A DNA stretch of 64,000 nucleotides from Streptococcus pneumoniae (GCF_001113365.1 NZ_CKYA01000001.1:193501-257500); one strand, 5' to 3'. Shown: positions 8,324 to 17,720, counted from the stretch's first letter. Notes: generated by a model from the letters alone, not told the origin. Made by a program: numbers and translations.

Positions 8324-11032
8324 ATGATCAAACGAAAAACTTATTGGAAGGACTTGATTCAGTCCTTCACAGGTTCCAAGGGGCGTTTTTTATCCATCTT
8401 GACCCTGATGATGTTGGGGTCTCTAGCTCTAGTAGGTCTCAAAGTAACCAGCCCTAATATGGAGGCGACCGCCAATGCTTATTTAAGAGCTGCTAAAACC
8501 TTGGATTTGGCAGTCATGTCTAACTATGGCTTGGATCAAGCAGATCAAGAAGAACTAGAGCAGACTCAGGGCGCAGAGGTCGAGTTTGGCTATTTGACAG
8601 ATGTGGCTATGGATAATGGGCAGGATGCCATTCGGCTGTATTCCAAACCAGAGCGAATTTCAACCTTTCAGCTAAGAGAGGGGCGACTTCCGCAGTCAGA
8701 CCAGGAAATTGCTTTGGCAAGTCATTTGCAAGGCCAATATCGTGTGGGACAGGAGATTAGCTTTAAAGAAAAAGAAGAGGGTCATTCCTCTTTAAAAGAT
8801 CATACTTATACCATTACTGGTTTTGTGGATTCAGCTGAAATCCTCTCCCAGCGAGATATGGGCTACGCAGGAAGTGGAAGCGGGACTCTGACAGCTTATG
8901 GGGTGATTTTACCTAGTCAGTTTGATCAGAAAGTCTACAATATAGCACGCTTAAAATATCAAGATTTAGCAGGTTTAAATGCTTTTTCAGAAGCTTATGA
9001 AGAAAAATCCAAACAGCATCAGGAAGACCTCGAACAAGTTTTGTCAGATAATGGCAAGGCACGTCTGCAACTCTTGAAAAAAGAAGGACAAGAGTCTCTT
9101 GACAAAGGCCAAGAAACCCTTGATAAGGCTGAGACTAATTTGCAGGAAGGCAAGCGTCGTTTAGCAGCTGCTCAAGCTCGTATACAGGCTCAGGAAAGTC
9201 AACTAGCCTTGCTTCCTCAAGCTCAGAGAGAGCAGGCCAGTACTCAACTTACCCAAGACAAGCAGGAATTGGACAAGGAGGAAGATAAACTAAAGCAAGC
9301 TGAACAAAATCTAGCCCAAGAAAAGGAAAAATTAGAAAAACATCAGCAAGTCTTGGATGATTTGGCGGAGCCCAAGTATCAAGTCTATAATCGTCAGACC
9401 ATGCCTGGCGGTCAAGGCTACCTCATGTATAGTAATGCTTCATCCAGTATTCGGGCAGTGGGCAATATCTTTCCTGTGGTGCTTTATGCTGTTGCAGCTA
9501 TGGTGACCTTTACAACTATGACTCGTTTTGTGGATGAAGAGCGAACACATGCAGGGATTTTTAAGGCCTTGGGTTATCGTAGCAAGGATATTATCGTTAA
9601 ATTTCTCCTCTACGGTCTAGTAGCTGGGACTGTCGGAACAGCTCTAGGTAGCATACTTGGCCATTATTTACTAGCTAGTGTAATTTCAAGTGTCATTACA
9701 AAAGGCATGGTGGTGGGAGAAACCCAGATTCAGTTCTATTGGACCTATAGCTTACTGGCTCTTGTCTTGAGTTGGTTGGCGAGTGTGTTACCAGCCTACT
9801 TGGTAGCTCGTAGGGAACTTCATGATGAAGCAGCCCAGCTTTTACTGCCTAAACCTCCTGTCAAAGGAGCTAAAATCTTACTAGAGCGCATCGGTTTTAT
9901 CTGGTGCCGTCTCAGTTTTACTCATAAAGTAACAGCTCGCAATATCTTTCGTTATAAGCAGCGGATGTTGATGACGATCTTTGGTGTGGCAGGTTCTGTA
10001 GCCCTGCTCTTTGCAGGTTTGGGAATCCAATCCTCTGTATCAGGAGTTCCGTCCAGACAGTTTCAACAAATCCAACAGTATCAGATGATTGTCTCTGAAA
10101 ATCCTAGTGCGATCAATCAGGACAAGGCAGAGCTAGAAGAAGTGTTGAAAGGGCAGGATATTCAATCCTATCAGAAAATCTATTCTAAAACGCTAGACAA
10201 GGATTTCAAAGGTAAGGCTGGTCTTCAGACCATTACCCTTATGATGACAGAGAAGGAAGATTTGACTCCCTTTATTCATCTGCAAGACCATCAGCAGGAC
10301 CTGACATTAAAAGATGGAGTCGTTATTACAGCTAAACTCGCCCAGCTGGCAGGTGTCAAGGTTGGGCAGACTCTAGAAATTGAAGGTAAGGAGCTAAAGG
10401 TCGCTGCTATTACTGAGAACTACGTTGGTCACTTTATTTATATGAGTCAGGCAAGCTATGAGCAACTTTACGGACAGCTACCCCAAGCCAACACTTATTT
10501 GGTATCGCTAAGGGATACCAGTGCTACTAGTATCGAAAGGCAGGCAGGTTTGCTTATGAATCAATCTGCGGTGTCCAGCGTTGTCCAAAATGCTTCAGCC
10601 ATTCGACTCTTTGACTCGGTCGCAAGTTCACTCAATCAGACCATGACCATATTGGTCATCGTATCGGTTCTGTTGTCTATTGTTATCCTCTACAATTTGA
10701 CCAATATCAACGTAGCTGAGAGAATCCGCGAACTCTCCACTATCAAGGTTCTCGGTTTTCATAACAATGAAGTCACACTCTACATTTACCGTGAGACGAT
10801 TGTGCTGTCCCTTGTGGGAATCGTACTTGGTTTGGTATCTGGTTTCTATTTACACCAATTTTTGATTCAAATGATTTCGCCTGCGACTATTCTCTTTTAT
10901 CCGCAGGTAGGTTGGGAAGTCTATGTAATCCCAGTGGCAGCAGTAAGTATCATTTTGACCTTGCTTGGTTTCTTTGTCAATTATCATCTGAGAAAGGTTG
11001 ATATGCTTGAAGCCTTGAAATCTGTAGAGTAA
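8324..11032 (+). CDS. Large FtsX/MacB-family ABC permease with extracellular coiled coil
   Basis: 902 residues from the ATG at 8324; the RBS TTGGAG lies 7 bases upstream. One transmembrane helix sits near residues 20-40, followed by a long outside region holding a Gln/Glu/Lys-rich coiled coil (about residues 245-345), then three helices (~380-500). A second helix-domain-helix unit (from ~545) ends in three more helices (~780-895). This is the duplicated FtsX layout of the 8-to-10-helix exporters. The coiled coil suggests mechanical coupling to an extracellular target rather than simple transport. It pairs with the ATPase upstream. Function not established; a forward BOX repeat overlaps the stop region. 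Confidence 0.9.
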   Translation: MIKRKTYWKDLIQSFTGSKGRFLSILTLMMLGSLALVGLKVTSPNMEATANAYLRAAKTLDLAVMSNYGLDQADQEELEQTQGAEVEFGYLTDVAMDNGQDAIRLYSKPERISTFQLREGRLPQSDQEIALASHLQGQYRVGQEISFKEKEEGHSSLKDHTYTITGFVDSAEILSQRDMGYAGSGSGTLTAYGVILPSQFDQKVYNIARLKYQDLAGLNAFSEAYEEKSKQHQEDLEQVLSDNGKARLQLLKKEGQESLDKGQETLDKAETNLQEGKRRLAAAQARIQAQESQLALLPQAQREQASTQLTQDKQELDKEEDKLKQAEQNLAQEKEKLEKHQQVLDDLAEPKYQVYNRQTMPGGQGYLMYSNASSSIRAVGNIFPVVLYAVAAMVTFTTMTRFVDEERTHAGIFKALGYRSKDIIVKFLLYGLVAGTVGTALGSILGHYLLASVISSVITKGMVVGETQIQFYWTYSLLALVLSWLASVLPAYLVARRELHDEAAQLLLPKPPVKGAKILLERIGFIWCRLSFTHKVTARNIFRYKQRMLMTIFGVAGSVALLFAGLGIQSSVSGVPSRQFQQIQQYQMIVSENPSAINQDKAELEEVLKGQDIQSYQKIYSKTLDKDFKGKAGLQTITLMMTEKEDLTPFIHLQDHQQDLTLKDGVVITAKLAQLAGVKVGQTLEIEGKELKVAAITENYVGHFIYMSQASYEQLYGQLPQANTYLVSLRDTSATSIERQAGLLMNQSAVSSVVQNASAIRLFDSVASSLNQTMTILVIVSVLLSIVILYNLTNINVAERIRELSTIKVLGFHNNEVTLYIYRETIVLSLVGIVLGLVSGFYLHQFLIQMISPATILFYPQVGWEVYVIPVAAVSIILTLLGFFVNYHLRKVDMLEALKSVE

Positions 11033-11145
11033 TACTCAATGAAAATCAAAGAGCAAACTAGGAAGCAAGCCGTAGGTTGCTCAAAGCACCGCGCTTTGAG
11101 GTTGCAGATAAAGCTGACGTGGTTTGAAGAGATTTTCGTAGAGTA
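11032..11145 (+). repeat. BOX element, forward orientation
   Basis: Begins AATACTCAATGAAAATCAAA at the permease stop and ends with GTGGTTTGAAGAGATTTTCG. It contains a boxB-like stem (GCTCAAAGCACCGCGCTTTGAG). It separates the exporter from the convergent tpx gene. Confidence 0.88.
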
Positions 11146-11189
11146 AGGTAGTTGTTTTTAGCTGATTGAATTGATATTTACTCGTAAAC

Positions 11190-11241
11190 AAAAATCCTCC
11201 GTTTCAAAGAGCAGAAAACTCTTTGTGACAGAGGATTTTTT
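11190..11241 (-). terminator. Terminator of the psaBCA-tpx unit
   Basis: On the minus strand AATCCTCTGT...AAAGAG pairs with CTCTTT...ACGGAGGATT and is followed by TTTTTG. It directly follows the tpx stop. Confidence 0.8.
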
Positions 11242-11733
11242 CTATAGGGCTTTAGCAGCTGCAATTGCGGCTTCGAAGTTTGGTTCAGAGTTGATATTGT
11301 CCACGTATTCAACGTAGCGAATCGTATTGTCAGTATCGAGGACAAAGACCGCGCGTGCCAATAGGTGCCACTCATTGATTAAGAGGGCGTAATCACGTCC
11401 AAAGGAATGGTCGAAATAGTCTGAGAGCATGATGGCCTTTTCAATACCTTCAGCACCACACCAACGTTTTTGGGCAAATGGTAGGTCCATGGAAACAGTC
11501 AAGACGACCGTGTTGTCCAGTCCAGCCAATTCTTCATTAAAACGACGTGTTTGAGTTGAGCAGATGCCTGTATCGATAGAAGGCACGACACTCAAGACTT
11601 TTTTCTTTCCATCAAAATCAGCCAGAGATTTTTTAGAAAGGTCTGTTGTAGTGAGAGAAAAATCAAGCGCCTTGTCGCCGACTTGTAGTTGTTTACCTGT
11701 AAAGCTCACAGGATTTCCGAGAAAAGTTACCAT
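11242..11733 (-). CDS. tpx: Thiol peroxidase Tpx (PsaD)
   Basis: Peroxiredoxin of the atypical 2-Cys Tpx class that reduces H2O2 and organic peroxides; relevant in streptococci that make H2O2. 163 residues from the second ATG (11733), preceded by TTGGAG at good spacing; an in-frame ATG nine codons earlier lacks one. Peroxidatic Cys58 sits in PSIDTGICSTQ and the resolving Cys92 in RWCGAEG. It lies downstream of psaA on the same strand with a hairpin between, matching the pneumococcal psaBCA-psaD order, so it is probably expressed by read-through and from its own promoter. Confidence 0.95.
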   Translation of the reverse strand: MVTFLGNPVSFTGKQLQVGDKALDFSLTTTDLSKKSLADFDGKKKVLSVVPSIDTGICSTQTRRFNEELAGLDNTVVLTVSMDLPFAQKRWCGAEGIEKAIMLSDYFDHSFGRDYALLINEWHLLARAVFVLDTDNTIRYVEYVDNINSEPNFEAAIAAAKAL

Positions 11734-11855
11734 AGGATACTCCAATCTTTTTTCTTCCATTTTAGCTGAAACAGCCGGAATTTTCCAATGATTTGACCGG
11801 AAATGTGTGCATAGAAAAAACGCCAGCTCATGTGAGAATGACGTTTTTCAGAGGT

Positions 11856-12785
11856 TTATTTTGCCAATCCTTCAGCAATCTTGTCAAGGTTGTATTTCAT
11901 CATGCTGTAGTAGCTGTCGCCTTCTTTACCTTGTTCTGCGATAGAGTCAGTAAAGATTTGTGCGTAGATTGGGATGTTTGTGTCTTGAGAAACAGTTTTC
12001 ATTGGACGGTCATCCACACTTGATTCTACAAAGAGTGAAGGAACTTTTGTTTGGCGAAGTTTTTCAACCAAGGTCTTGATTTGTTCAGGTGTTCCTTCTT
12101 CTTCAGTATTGATTTCCCAGATGTAAGCACTTGGGACACCATAGGCTTTAGAGAAGTATTTGAATGCTCCTTCGCTGGTTACAATGAGTTTCTTTTCAGC
12201 AGGGATGTTATTAAATTTATCCTTACTTTCTTTATCAAGTTTGTCTAACTTATCAGTATATTCTTTGAGATTTTTTTCATAGAATTCTTTGTTGTTAGGG
12301 TCTTTGGCGCTCAATTGTTTGGCGATATTTTTAGCAAAGATAATCCCATTTTCAAGGTTGAGCCAAGCGTGTGGGTCTTCTTTACCTTTTTCATTTTTTC
12401 CTTCAAGGTAGATAACATCAACGCCTTCGCTGACTGCAAAGTAGTCTTTGTTTTCAGTTTTCTTAGCATTTTCTACCAATTTGGTAAACCAAGCATTGCC
12501 ACCTGTTTCAAGGTTGATACCGTTATAGAAAATGAGGTCTGCCTCAGAAGTTTTCTTAACATCTTCAGGAAGTGGTTCGTATTCGTGTGGGTCTTGCCCA
12601 ATCGGAACGATACTATGAAGATCAATTTTGTCACCAGCAATATTTTTAGTAATATCAGCGATGATTGAGTTTGTAGCAACAACTTTTAGTTTTTGACCAG
12701 AAGCTGCCTCTTTTTTTCCACTAGCACATGCTACAAGAGCAATAACGGAAAGAAAGAGAACGAGTAATGTACCTAATTTTTTCAT
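11856..12785 (-). CDS. psaA: Manganese-binding lipoprotein PsaA
   Basis: Solute-binding lipoprotein of the Mn2+/Zn2+ ABC importer. 309 residues from ATG 12785, with a lipobox VACAS (lipidated Cys20) after a hydrophobic signal. Conserved ligands are visible in DPHEYEP (His67) and DPHAWLN (His139); Glu205 and Asp280 are expected by position. The sequence is almost the same as pneumococcal PsaA except in the signal/linker (LSVIALVACASGKKEAASG), which points to a mitis-group relative. It is last of the psaB-psaC-psaA operon; a hairpin follows at about 11815-11852. Confidence 0.98.
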   Translation of the reverse strand: MKKLGTLLVLFLSVIALVACASGKKEAASGQKLKVVATNSIIADITKNIAGDKIDLHSIVPIGQDPHEYEPLPEDVKKTSEADLIFYNGINLETGGNAWFTKLVENAKKTENKDYFAVSEGVDVIYLEGKNEKGKEDPHAWLNLENGIIFAKNIAKQLSAKDPNNKEFYEKNLKEYTDKLDKLDKESKDKFNNIPAEKKLIVTSEGAFKYFSKAYGVPSAYIWEINTEEEGTPEQIKTLVEKLRQTKVPSLFVESSVDDRPMKTVSQDTNIPIYAQIFTDSIAEQGKEGDSYYSMMKYNLDKIAEGLAK

Positions 12786-12816
12786 TAGATCCTCCAATTT
12801 ATTGGGGCTTTACCCC

Positions 12817-13665
12817 TTATTTTAACAAATGTTTATTTTTTAGTTTCAAATATCGTTGTTTTGGAGCGATAAAGAAGCTAATGAGAAAGAAACTAGCGGC
12901 TGTAAGCACGATACTAGAACCTGCCGCAACATTAAAACTATAGCCAATAAAGAGTCCCAAAACTGAAGCAGTAGCTCCAAAGGTTGAGGAAAGGAAAATC
13001 ATACTTTTCAGGCTATTAGCATACAGATAAGCAGTTGCAGCTGGGGTAATCAGCATGGCTACAATCAGGATAGTTCCGACACTTTGCATGGCTGTCACAG
13101 ACACGAGAGTCAGGAGCACCATGAGAAGGTAGTGATAGAAATTGACAGGCATTCCCATGGCTTTAGCCAAGAGTTCATCAAAGGATGTTATCAAGAGTTG
13201 CTTGAAGAAAATCCAGATTAACAAGAGAATGACTGCTCCCACACCCATAGTAATAAACATATCCGTATCTTGGACGGCTAGGATATTACCAAAAAGGATA
13301 TGGAAAAGGTCAGTTGAACTTTTAGCGACACTAATCAAGATGATACCGAGGGCTAAGAAAGAAGAAAAGGTAATGCCGATGGCGGTATCGCTTTTGATAA
13401 TCGAGTTCCCCTTGATGTAGGTAATGATGATGGCAGCTAGCAATCCAAAGACAATGGCTCCGATAAAGAAGTCAAGGCCCAAGATGAAGGAGAGGGCTAC
13501 ACCTGGTAAGACAGCATGTGAAATGGCATCTCCCATGAGTGACATCCCGCGTAGGATGATGAAACATCCTACAGCTCCAGCTACGACCCCGACGACAATA
13601 GCTGTTATCAAGGCATTTTGTAGGAAATGGAATTTTTGCAATCCATCGATAAATTCTGCAATCAT
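12817..13665 (-). CDS. psaC: Manganese ABC transporter permease PsaC
   Basis: 282-residue membrane protein of the ABC-3 (ZnuB/MntB) family with eight or nine predicted helices; it forms the Mn2+ channel of PsaBCA. Its start overlaps the psaB stop by four bases (ATGA), giving translational coupling. Conserved features include GDAISHAVLPGVALS near residue 50. Confidence 0.96.
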   Translation of the reverse strand: MIAEFIDGLQKFHFLQNALITAIVVGVVAGAVGCFIILRGMSLMGDAISHAVLPGVALSFILGLDFFIGAIVFGLLAAIIITYIKGNSIIKSDTAIGITFSSFLALGIILISVAKSSTDLFHILFGNILAVQDTDMFITMGVGAVILLLIWIFFKQLLITSFDELLAKAMGMPVNFYHYLLMVLLTLVSVTAMQSVGTILIVAMLITPAATAYLYANSLKSMIFLSSTFGATASVLGLFIGYSFNVAAGSSIVLTAASFFLISFFIAPKQRYLKLKNKHLLK

Positions 13666-14384
13666 AGGTCACCTCCATTGAAAAAGAGTCGATTACCGTA
13701 AGCTTCTTTGAGATTGGCTTCGGTAAAGGTTTCTTTGGTTGGACCAAAGGCAATCACTTCTCGATTGACAAGCAAGACTTGATCGAAGTAGTGGGGAACC
13801 TTGCTGAGGTCGTGGTGGACGATGAGAACCGTCTTCCCAGCTTTTTTCAGATCTCTCAGCGTATTCATGATGATTTCCTCACTGACAGAGTCAATCCCAA
13901 CAAAGGGTTCATCCAAGAGGATATAGTCGGCTTCCTGTACCAAACATCTGGCAATCAAGACCCGCTGGAATTGACCTCCAGACAGTTGACTGATTTGCCG
14001 TTCAGCGTAGTCAGCTAGACCGACGATTTCAAGGGCTTCTTTCACTTTCTTCCAATGTTTAGTCTTTAAACTTCGAAAGAGAGGGATAGAGGGAAAGAGT
14101 CCTAACGAGACGCATTCCTTGACCTTGATGGGAAAGTTGTAGTCGATATTGATTTTTTGTTCGACATAGGCAATTCGGTGTAAGGATTTTTTAACTTCCT
14201 TGTCATCGAGAAATGCCTGACCTTGATGTGGGATAATTCCCAGCATACCTTTTAATAGTGTTGATTTCCCAGCGCCGTTTGGACCAATGATACCGGTAAT
14301 TGTTGGTCCTTGGAGCACTAGTGAAATATCCTTAAGTGCCAACGTTTCTTTGTAGGAGACACTGAGGTTTTCGATACGTATCAT
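13662..14384 (-). CDS. psaB: Manganese ABC transporter ATPase PsaB
   Basis: 240-residue ATPase. Walker A GPNGAGKST, signature LSGGQFQR, Walker B YILLDEPFVGID and H-loop VHHD are all intact. First gene of psaBCA; RBS AGGAGG upstream of the ATG. Transcription starts from a promoter that overlaps a PsaR palindrome at 14425-14446, so it should be repressed at high Mn2+. Confidence 0.97.
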   Translation of the reverse strand: MIRIENLSVSYKETLALKDISLVLQGPTITGIIGPNGAGKSTLLKGMLGIIPHQGQAFLDDKEVKKSLHRIAYVEQKINIDYNFPIKVKECVSLGLFPSIPLFRSLKTKHWKKVKEALEIVGLADYAERQISQLSGGQFQRVLIARCLVQEADYILLDEPFVGIDSVSEEIIMNTLRDLKKAGKTVLIVHHDLSKVPHYFDQVLLVNREVIAFGPTKETFTEANLKEAYGNRLFFNGGDL

Positions 14385-14408
14385 AAACTTGTATTCCTCC
14401 TGTCTCTT

Positions 14409-14446
14409 AATATACCTTAAAAAAAAAATTAAGTCAAGTTAATTTT
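14409..14446 (-). promoter_or_regulatory. psaBCA promoter with PsaR operator
   Basis: On the minus strand TTGACT (14432-14437) and TATATT (14409-14414) are spaced 17 bp. The -35 sits in the centre of the palindrome with arms AAAATTAA / TTAATTTT (14425-14446), which matches the PsaR (DtxR-family) site described upstream of pneumococcal psaB. PsaR binding would block the -35 directly. Confidence 0.88.
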
Positions 14447-14561
14447 TAAAAAAATTAAAATAATAACTGAAAAACAATGGGAAACATCCGTTTATTTTTA
14501 ATTGCATTCCTAGGTAATTTTTGTTAAGCTAAAAACAAGTACAAATGAAAGCGAGAACAAG

Positions 14562-16454
14562 ATGACACGTTATCAAGATGATTTTTATGATGCAATCAAT
14601 GGAGAATGGCAGAAAACAGCTGAAATTCCAGCAGATAAGTCTCAAACAGGAGGTTTTGTTGATTTAGACCAGGAAATTGAAGACTTGATGTTGGCGACAA
14701 CAGACAAGTGGTTGGCAGGTGAAGAAGTGCCTGAGGATGCTATCTTGGCGAACTTTGTCAAATACCACCGCCTAGTTCGTGATTTTGACAAGAGAGAAGC
14801 TGACGGTATCACACCTGTTTTGCCTCTTCTTAAAGAGTTCCAAGAATTGGAGACTTTTGCGGATTTTACAGCTAAACTAGCAGAGTTTGAGCTTGCTGGT
14901 AAACCAAACTTCCTTCCTTTTGGTGTATCGCCAGACTTTATGGATGCCAGAATCAACGTTTTGTGGGCTAGCGCTCCAAGCACGATTTTGCCAGATACGA
15001 CCTACTATGCTGAAGAGCATCCTCAGCGTGAAGAGCTTTTGACTCTTTGGAAAGAAAGCAGCGTAAATCTTCTCAAGGCTTATGATTTCTCTGATGAAGA
15101 AATTGAAGACTTGCTAGAGAAAAGACTAGAATTGGATCGCCGAGTTGCAGCAGTGGTGCTTTCTAATGAAGAAAGTTCAGAATATGCTAAACTTTACCAT
15201 CCATATTCTTATGAAGATTTCAAGAAATTCGCGCCTGCCCTACCTTTGGATGACTTCTTCCAAGCTGTTCTTGGACAAGCACCAGACAAGGTTATCGTAG
15301 ACGAGGAACGTTTTTGGCAAGCAGCAGAGCAATTCTATAGTGAAGAAGCCTGGCCTCTCCTCAAGGCAACCTTAATTTTAAGTGTTGTCAATCTCTCAAC
15401 CAGCTATTTAACAGAAGAAATCCGTGTCTTGTCAGGTGCCTATAGCCGTGCGCTTTCTGGAGTTCCAGAAGCCAAAGACAAGGTCAAGGCAGCCTACCAG
15501 CTAGCACAAGGCCCATTCAAACAAGCCTTGGGTCTCTGGTATGCCCATGAAAAATTCTCCCCAGAAGCCAAGGCGGATGTGGAGAAAAAAGTGGCAACTA
15601 TGATTGATGTCTATAAGGAACGCTTGGCTAAAAATGACTGGCTGACTCCTGAAACTCGTGACAAGGCCATCGTCAAACTCAATGTCATTAAGCCTTATAT
15701 CGGTTACCCAGAAGAATTGCCAGAACGCTATAAGGACAAGGTAGTGGATGAGACTGCTAGTCTTTTTGACAATGCTCTAGCCTTTGCGCGTGTGGAAATC
15801 AAGCACAGTTGGAGCAAATGGAATCAGCCTGTAGACTACAAGGAGTGGGGCATGCCTGCTCATATGGTCAATGCCTACTACAATCCACAGAAGAATCTGA
15901 TTGTCTTTCCAGCGGCCATTTTACAGGCTCCTTTCTATGACTTGCATCAGTCATCTTCTGCTAATTACGGTGGGATTGGTGCAGTTATTGCCCATGAAAT
16001 TTCCCACGCCTTTGATACCAACGGAGCTTCCTTTGACGAAAATGGTAGCCTCAAGGATTGGTGGACAGAGAGCGACTATGCTGCCTTCAAGGAGAAAACA
16101 CAAAAAGTTATCGATCAATTTGATGGACAGGATTCTTATGGTGCAACCATCAACGGTAAATTGACTGTATCAGAAAACGTGGCTGACTTGGGAGGAATCG
16201 CTGCAGCGCTTGAAGCAGCTAAGAGAGAACCAGACTTCTCAGCAGAAGAATTCTTCTACAACTTCGGTCGCATCTGGCGCATGAAAGGTCGTCCAGAATT
16301 TATGAAACTTTTGGCTAGCGTCGATGTGCACGCACCAGCCAAACTCCGTGTCAATGTACAAGTGCCAAACTTCGATGATTTCTTTACAACCTATGATGTC
16401 AAAGAAGGAGACGGTATGTGGCGTTCACCAGAAGACCGCGTCATTATTTGGTAA
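14562..16454 (+). CDS. pepO: Neprilysin-type endopeptidase PepO (M13)
   Basis: 630-residue zinc endopeptidase of the M13 family; cleaves oligopeptides and in pneumococcus also binds host plasminogen and fibronectin. The zinc site is HEISH (His478-His482) in VIAHEISHAFDTNG, with the third ligand Glu538 in ENVADLGG. Length matches pneumococcal PepO. No signal peptide is visible, although secretion by a non-classical route is reported for the family. Transcribed divergently from psaBCA, so the PsaR operator region may also influence it. Confidence 0.96.
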   Translation: MTRYQDDFYDAINGEWQKTAEIPADKSQTGGFVDLDQEIEDLMLATTDKWLAGEEVPEDAILANFVKYHRLVRDFDKREADGITPVLPLLKEFQELETFADFTAKLAEFELAGKPNFLPFGVSPDFMDARINVLWASAPSTILPDTTYYAEEHPQREELLTLWKESSVNLLKAYDFSDEEIEDLLEKRLELDRRVAAVVLSNEESSEYAKLYHPYSYEDFKKFAPALPLDDFFQAVLGQAPDKVIVDEERFWQAAEQFYSEEAWPLLKATLILSVVNLSTSYLTEEIRVLSGAYSRALSGVPEAKDKVKAAYQLAQGPFKQALGLWYAHEKFSPEAKADVEKKVATMIDVYKERLAKNDWLTPETRDKAIVKLNVIKPYIGYPEELPERYKDKVVDETASLFDNALAFARVEIKHSWSKWNQPVDYKEWGMPAHMVNAYYNPQKNLIVFPAAILQAPFYDLHQSSSANYGGIGAVIAHEISHAFDTNGASFDENGSLKDWWTESDYAAFKEKTQKVIDQFDGQDSYGATINGKLTVSENVADLGGIAAALEAAKREPDFSAEEFFYNFGRIWRMKGRPEFMKLLASVDVHAPAKLRVNVQVPNFDDFFTTYDVKEGDGMWRSPEDRVIIW

Positions 16455-16476
16455 GGCAAAGAACCTAGTCATCAGA

Positions 16477-16522
16477 AAAAGGCATCCAATCAGGTGTGAA
16501 AACCTTGACTGGATGCCTTTTG
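16477..16522. terminator. Hairpin terminator between pepO and MBL gene (repeat-family member)
   Basis: Stem AAAGGCATCCA / TGGATGCCTTT around a core ATCAGGTGTGAAAACCTTGA, T-rich on both sides, so it may serve both convergent genes. The core closely matches the hairpins at 28770 and 51432, whose stems differ but remain complementary. Confidence 0.8.
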
Positions 16523-16581
16523 CAATGGAAAGATTTGCTGGATAGTTTACTTAAAATGTGATAGTCATTGTCACCATCTTG

Positions 16582-17211
16582 TTAGAAAAAAGGATTGAAA
16601 GTTTTTTCGTGAGCGATAGTAGTAGCTGGACCATGCCCTGGATAGACGTCGTAGTTTGGTAGGGTGAAGAGTTGGGTCTGGATACTATGGAGGAGTTGCT
16701 CCATGCTACCAGTCGGAAGGTCGGTCCGTCCGATTGTTTCACGGAAAAGAGCATCACCTGTCAAGACTAGGTGAGCATCAGGAAATACTAGGGAAACACC
16801 ACCGATAGAATGTCCTGGTGTTGGCAAGACAGTGAAATGAAATTCCTCTAGTTGGTATTCTTCGTGAAAGATAAAAGTGTGTTCAGCTGGTTTTGCGATT
16901 ACATCTTCCATATCATCGTGACGAGAAAGCCCAGAGAGATTATCGACAGGAGTGTAGAGCCAGCTGGCTTCACTCTCTGCGATATGGACAGGAGGATTGC
17001 CAAAAGTTTCGCGAACCAAGTCCAGACTCATGATATGGTCATAATGGGCGTGGGTCAGGAGAATAGCGCAGATCGGTTTGTTGATGTTCTCTATTGTCTG
17101 ACGAATAGCTTCCCAATGGCTGCCAGGATCGACAACGATGAGGTGCTTTTCGCCTTCTAGGTAATAGGTGTTTTCATAGGCAACAGGATTCACAGTTTTA
17201 TGGATTTTCAT
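16582..17211 (-). CDS. Metallo-beta-lactamase-fold hydrolase (glyoxalase II-like)
   Basis: 209 residues with the metal site THAHYDHI (residues ~54-61), GHSIGG, TGDALFRETIGRTD and PGHGP, in the order seen in YcbL/glyoxalase II-like proteins. Likely a zinc thioester hydrolase of the cytoplasm; the true substrate is not known for streptococcal members. It stands alone and is convergent with pepO. Confidence 0.9.
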   Translation of the reverse strand: MKIHKTVNPVAYENTYYLEGEKHLIVVDPGSHWEAIRQTIENINKPICAILLTHAHYDHIMSLDLVRETFGNPPVHIAESEASWLYTPVDNLSGLSRHDDMEDVIAKPAEHTFIFHEEYQLEEFHFTVLPTPGHSIGGVSLVFPDAHLVLTGDALFRETIGRTDLPTGSMEQLLHSIQTQLFTLPNYDVYPGHGPATTIAHEKTFNPFF

Positions 17212-17337
17212 ATTAGCTCCAATCTCAAAGAATGTACTAAGATAAGTATAGCACAGTTAGGGAGAATAGGTAAGGATTTAGAATGAACTTAAAAACCAGC
17301 ATGACTAGATGAAGACAGGCTGGTTATCAATTTATCA

Positions 17338-17598
17338 CTATTGGAGAGGTGTCAATTGCCCTTCATAGGTTGCATAAACTCCGTCATTAGCTTGTTTGAT
17401 AGATGTGATGTTTAGAGTGCCACCGTAGTTGGCTTCTCGTTTATCGCTATATTCACTATAAGTTATCCTATTGGGCAGGTTCTGGTCGTTAGCATAGTAT
17501 TGAACGACTGTTTTTTTATAGCTTTGCTGGCTGAATAGGAACAGGCCGCTAACTCCTAACACTAGGAGAGCAAAGATAGAAATACAAGTTTTTTTCAT
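17338..17598 (-). CDS. Small secreted or membrane-anchored protein, unknown function
   Basis: 86 residues with an N-terminal hydrophobic signal (KKTCISIFALLVLGVSGLFL) and no clear lipobox; the Cys at residue 4 is not in lipobox context. RBS AAGGAGAAC. The exported part ends in GVYATYEGQLTPLQ, resembling the TYTGTLTGFWN tail of the broken copy just upstream (17649-17720), so a tandem pair existed here. I do not recognise the family for certain; small secreted paralogues of this kind are common in mitis-group streptococci. Confidence 0.75.
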   Translation of the reverse strand: MKKTCISIFALLVLGVSGLFLFSQQSYKKTVVQYYANDQNLPNRITYSEYSDKREANYGGTLNITSIKQANDGVYATYEGQLTPLQ

Positions 17599-17648
17599 AG
17601 GTGTTCTCCTTATAAACTAAAGGATAAAAGAAAGTATCTTGAGGATTT

Positions 17649-17720
17649 TTAATTCCAAAATCCAGTCAAGGTACCAGTGTATGTGACACGAGTTCCACCG
17701 TTTATCTTTCGTATCTTCAA
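17649..17720 (-). pseudogene. C-terminal remnant of a paralogous small secreted protein
   Basis: In one minus-strand frame the end reads LKIRKINGGTRVTYTGTLTGFWN-stop (split here: LKIRKINGGT + RVTYTGTLTGFWN). This lines up with LNITSIKQANDGVYATYEGQLT at the end of the intact 86-residue protein downstream. No start or signal peptide is left; upstream the frame closes at 17751-17753. Interpreted as a decayed tandem duplicate. Confidence 0.5.
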
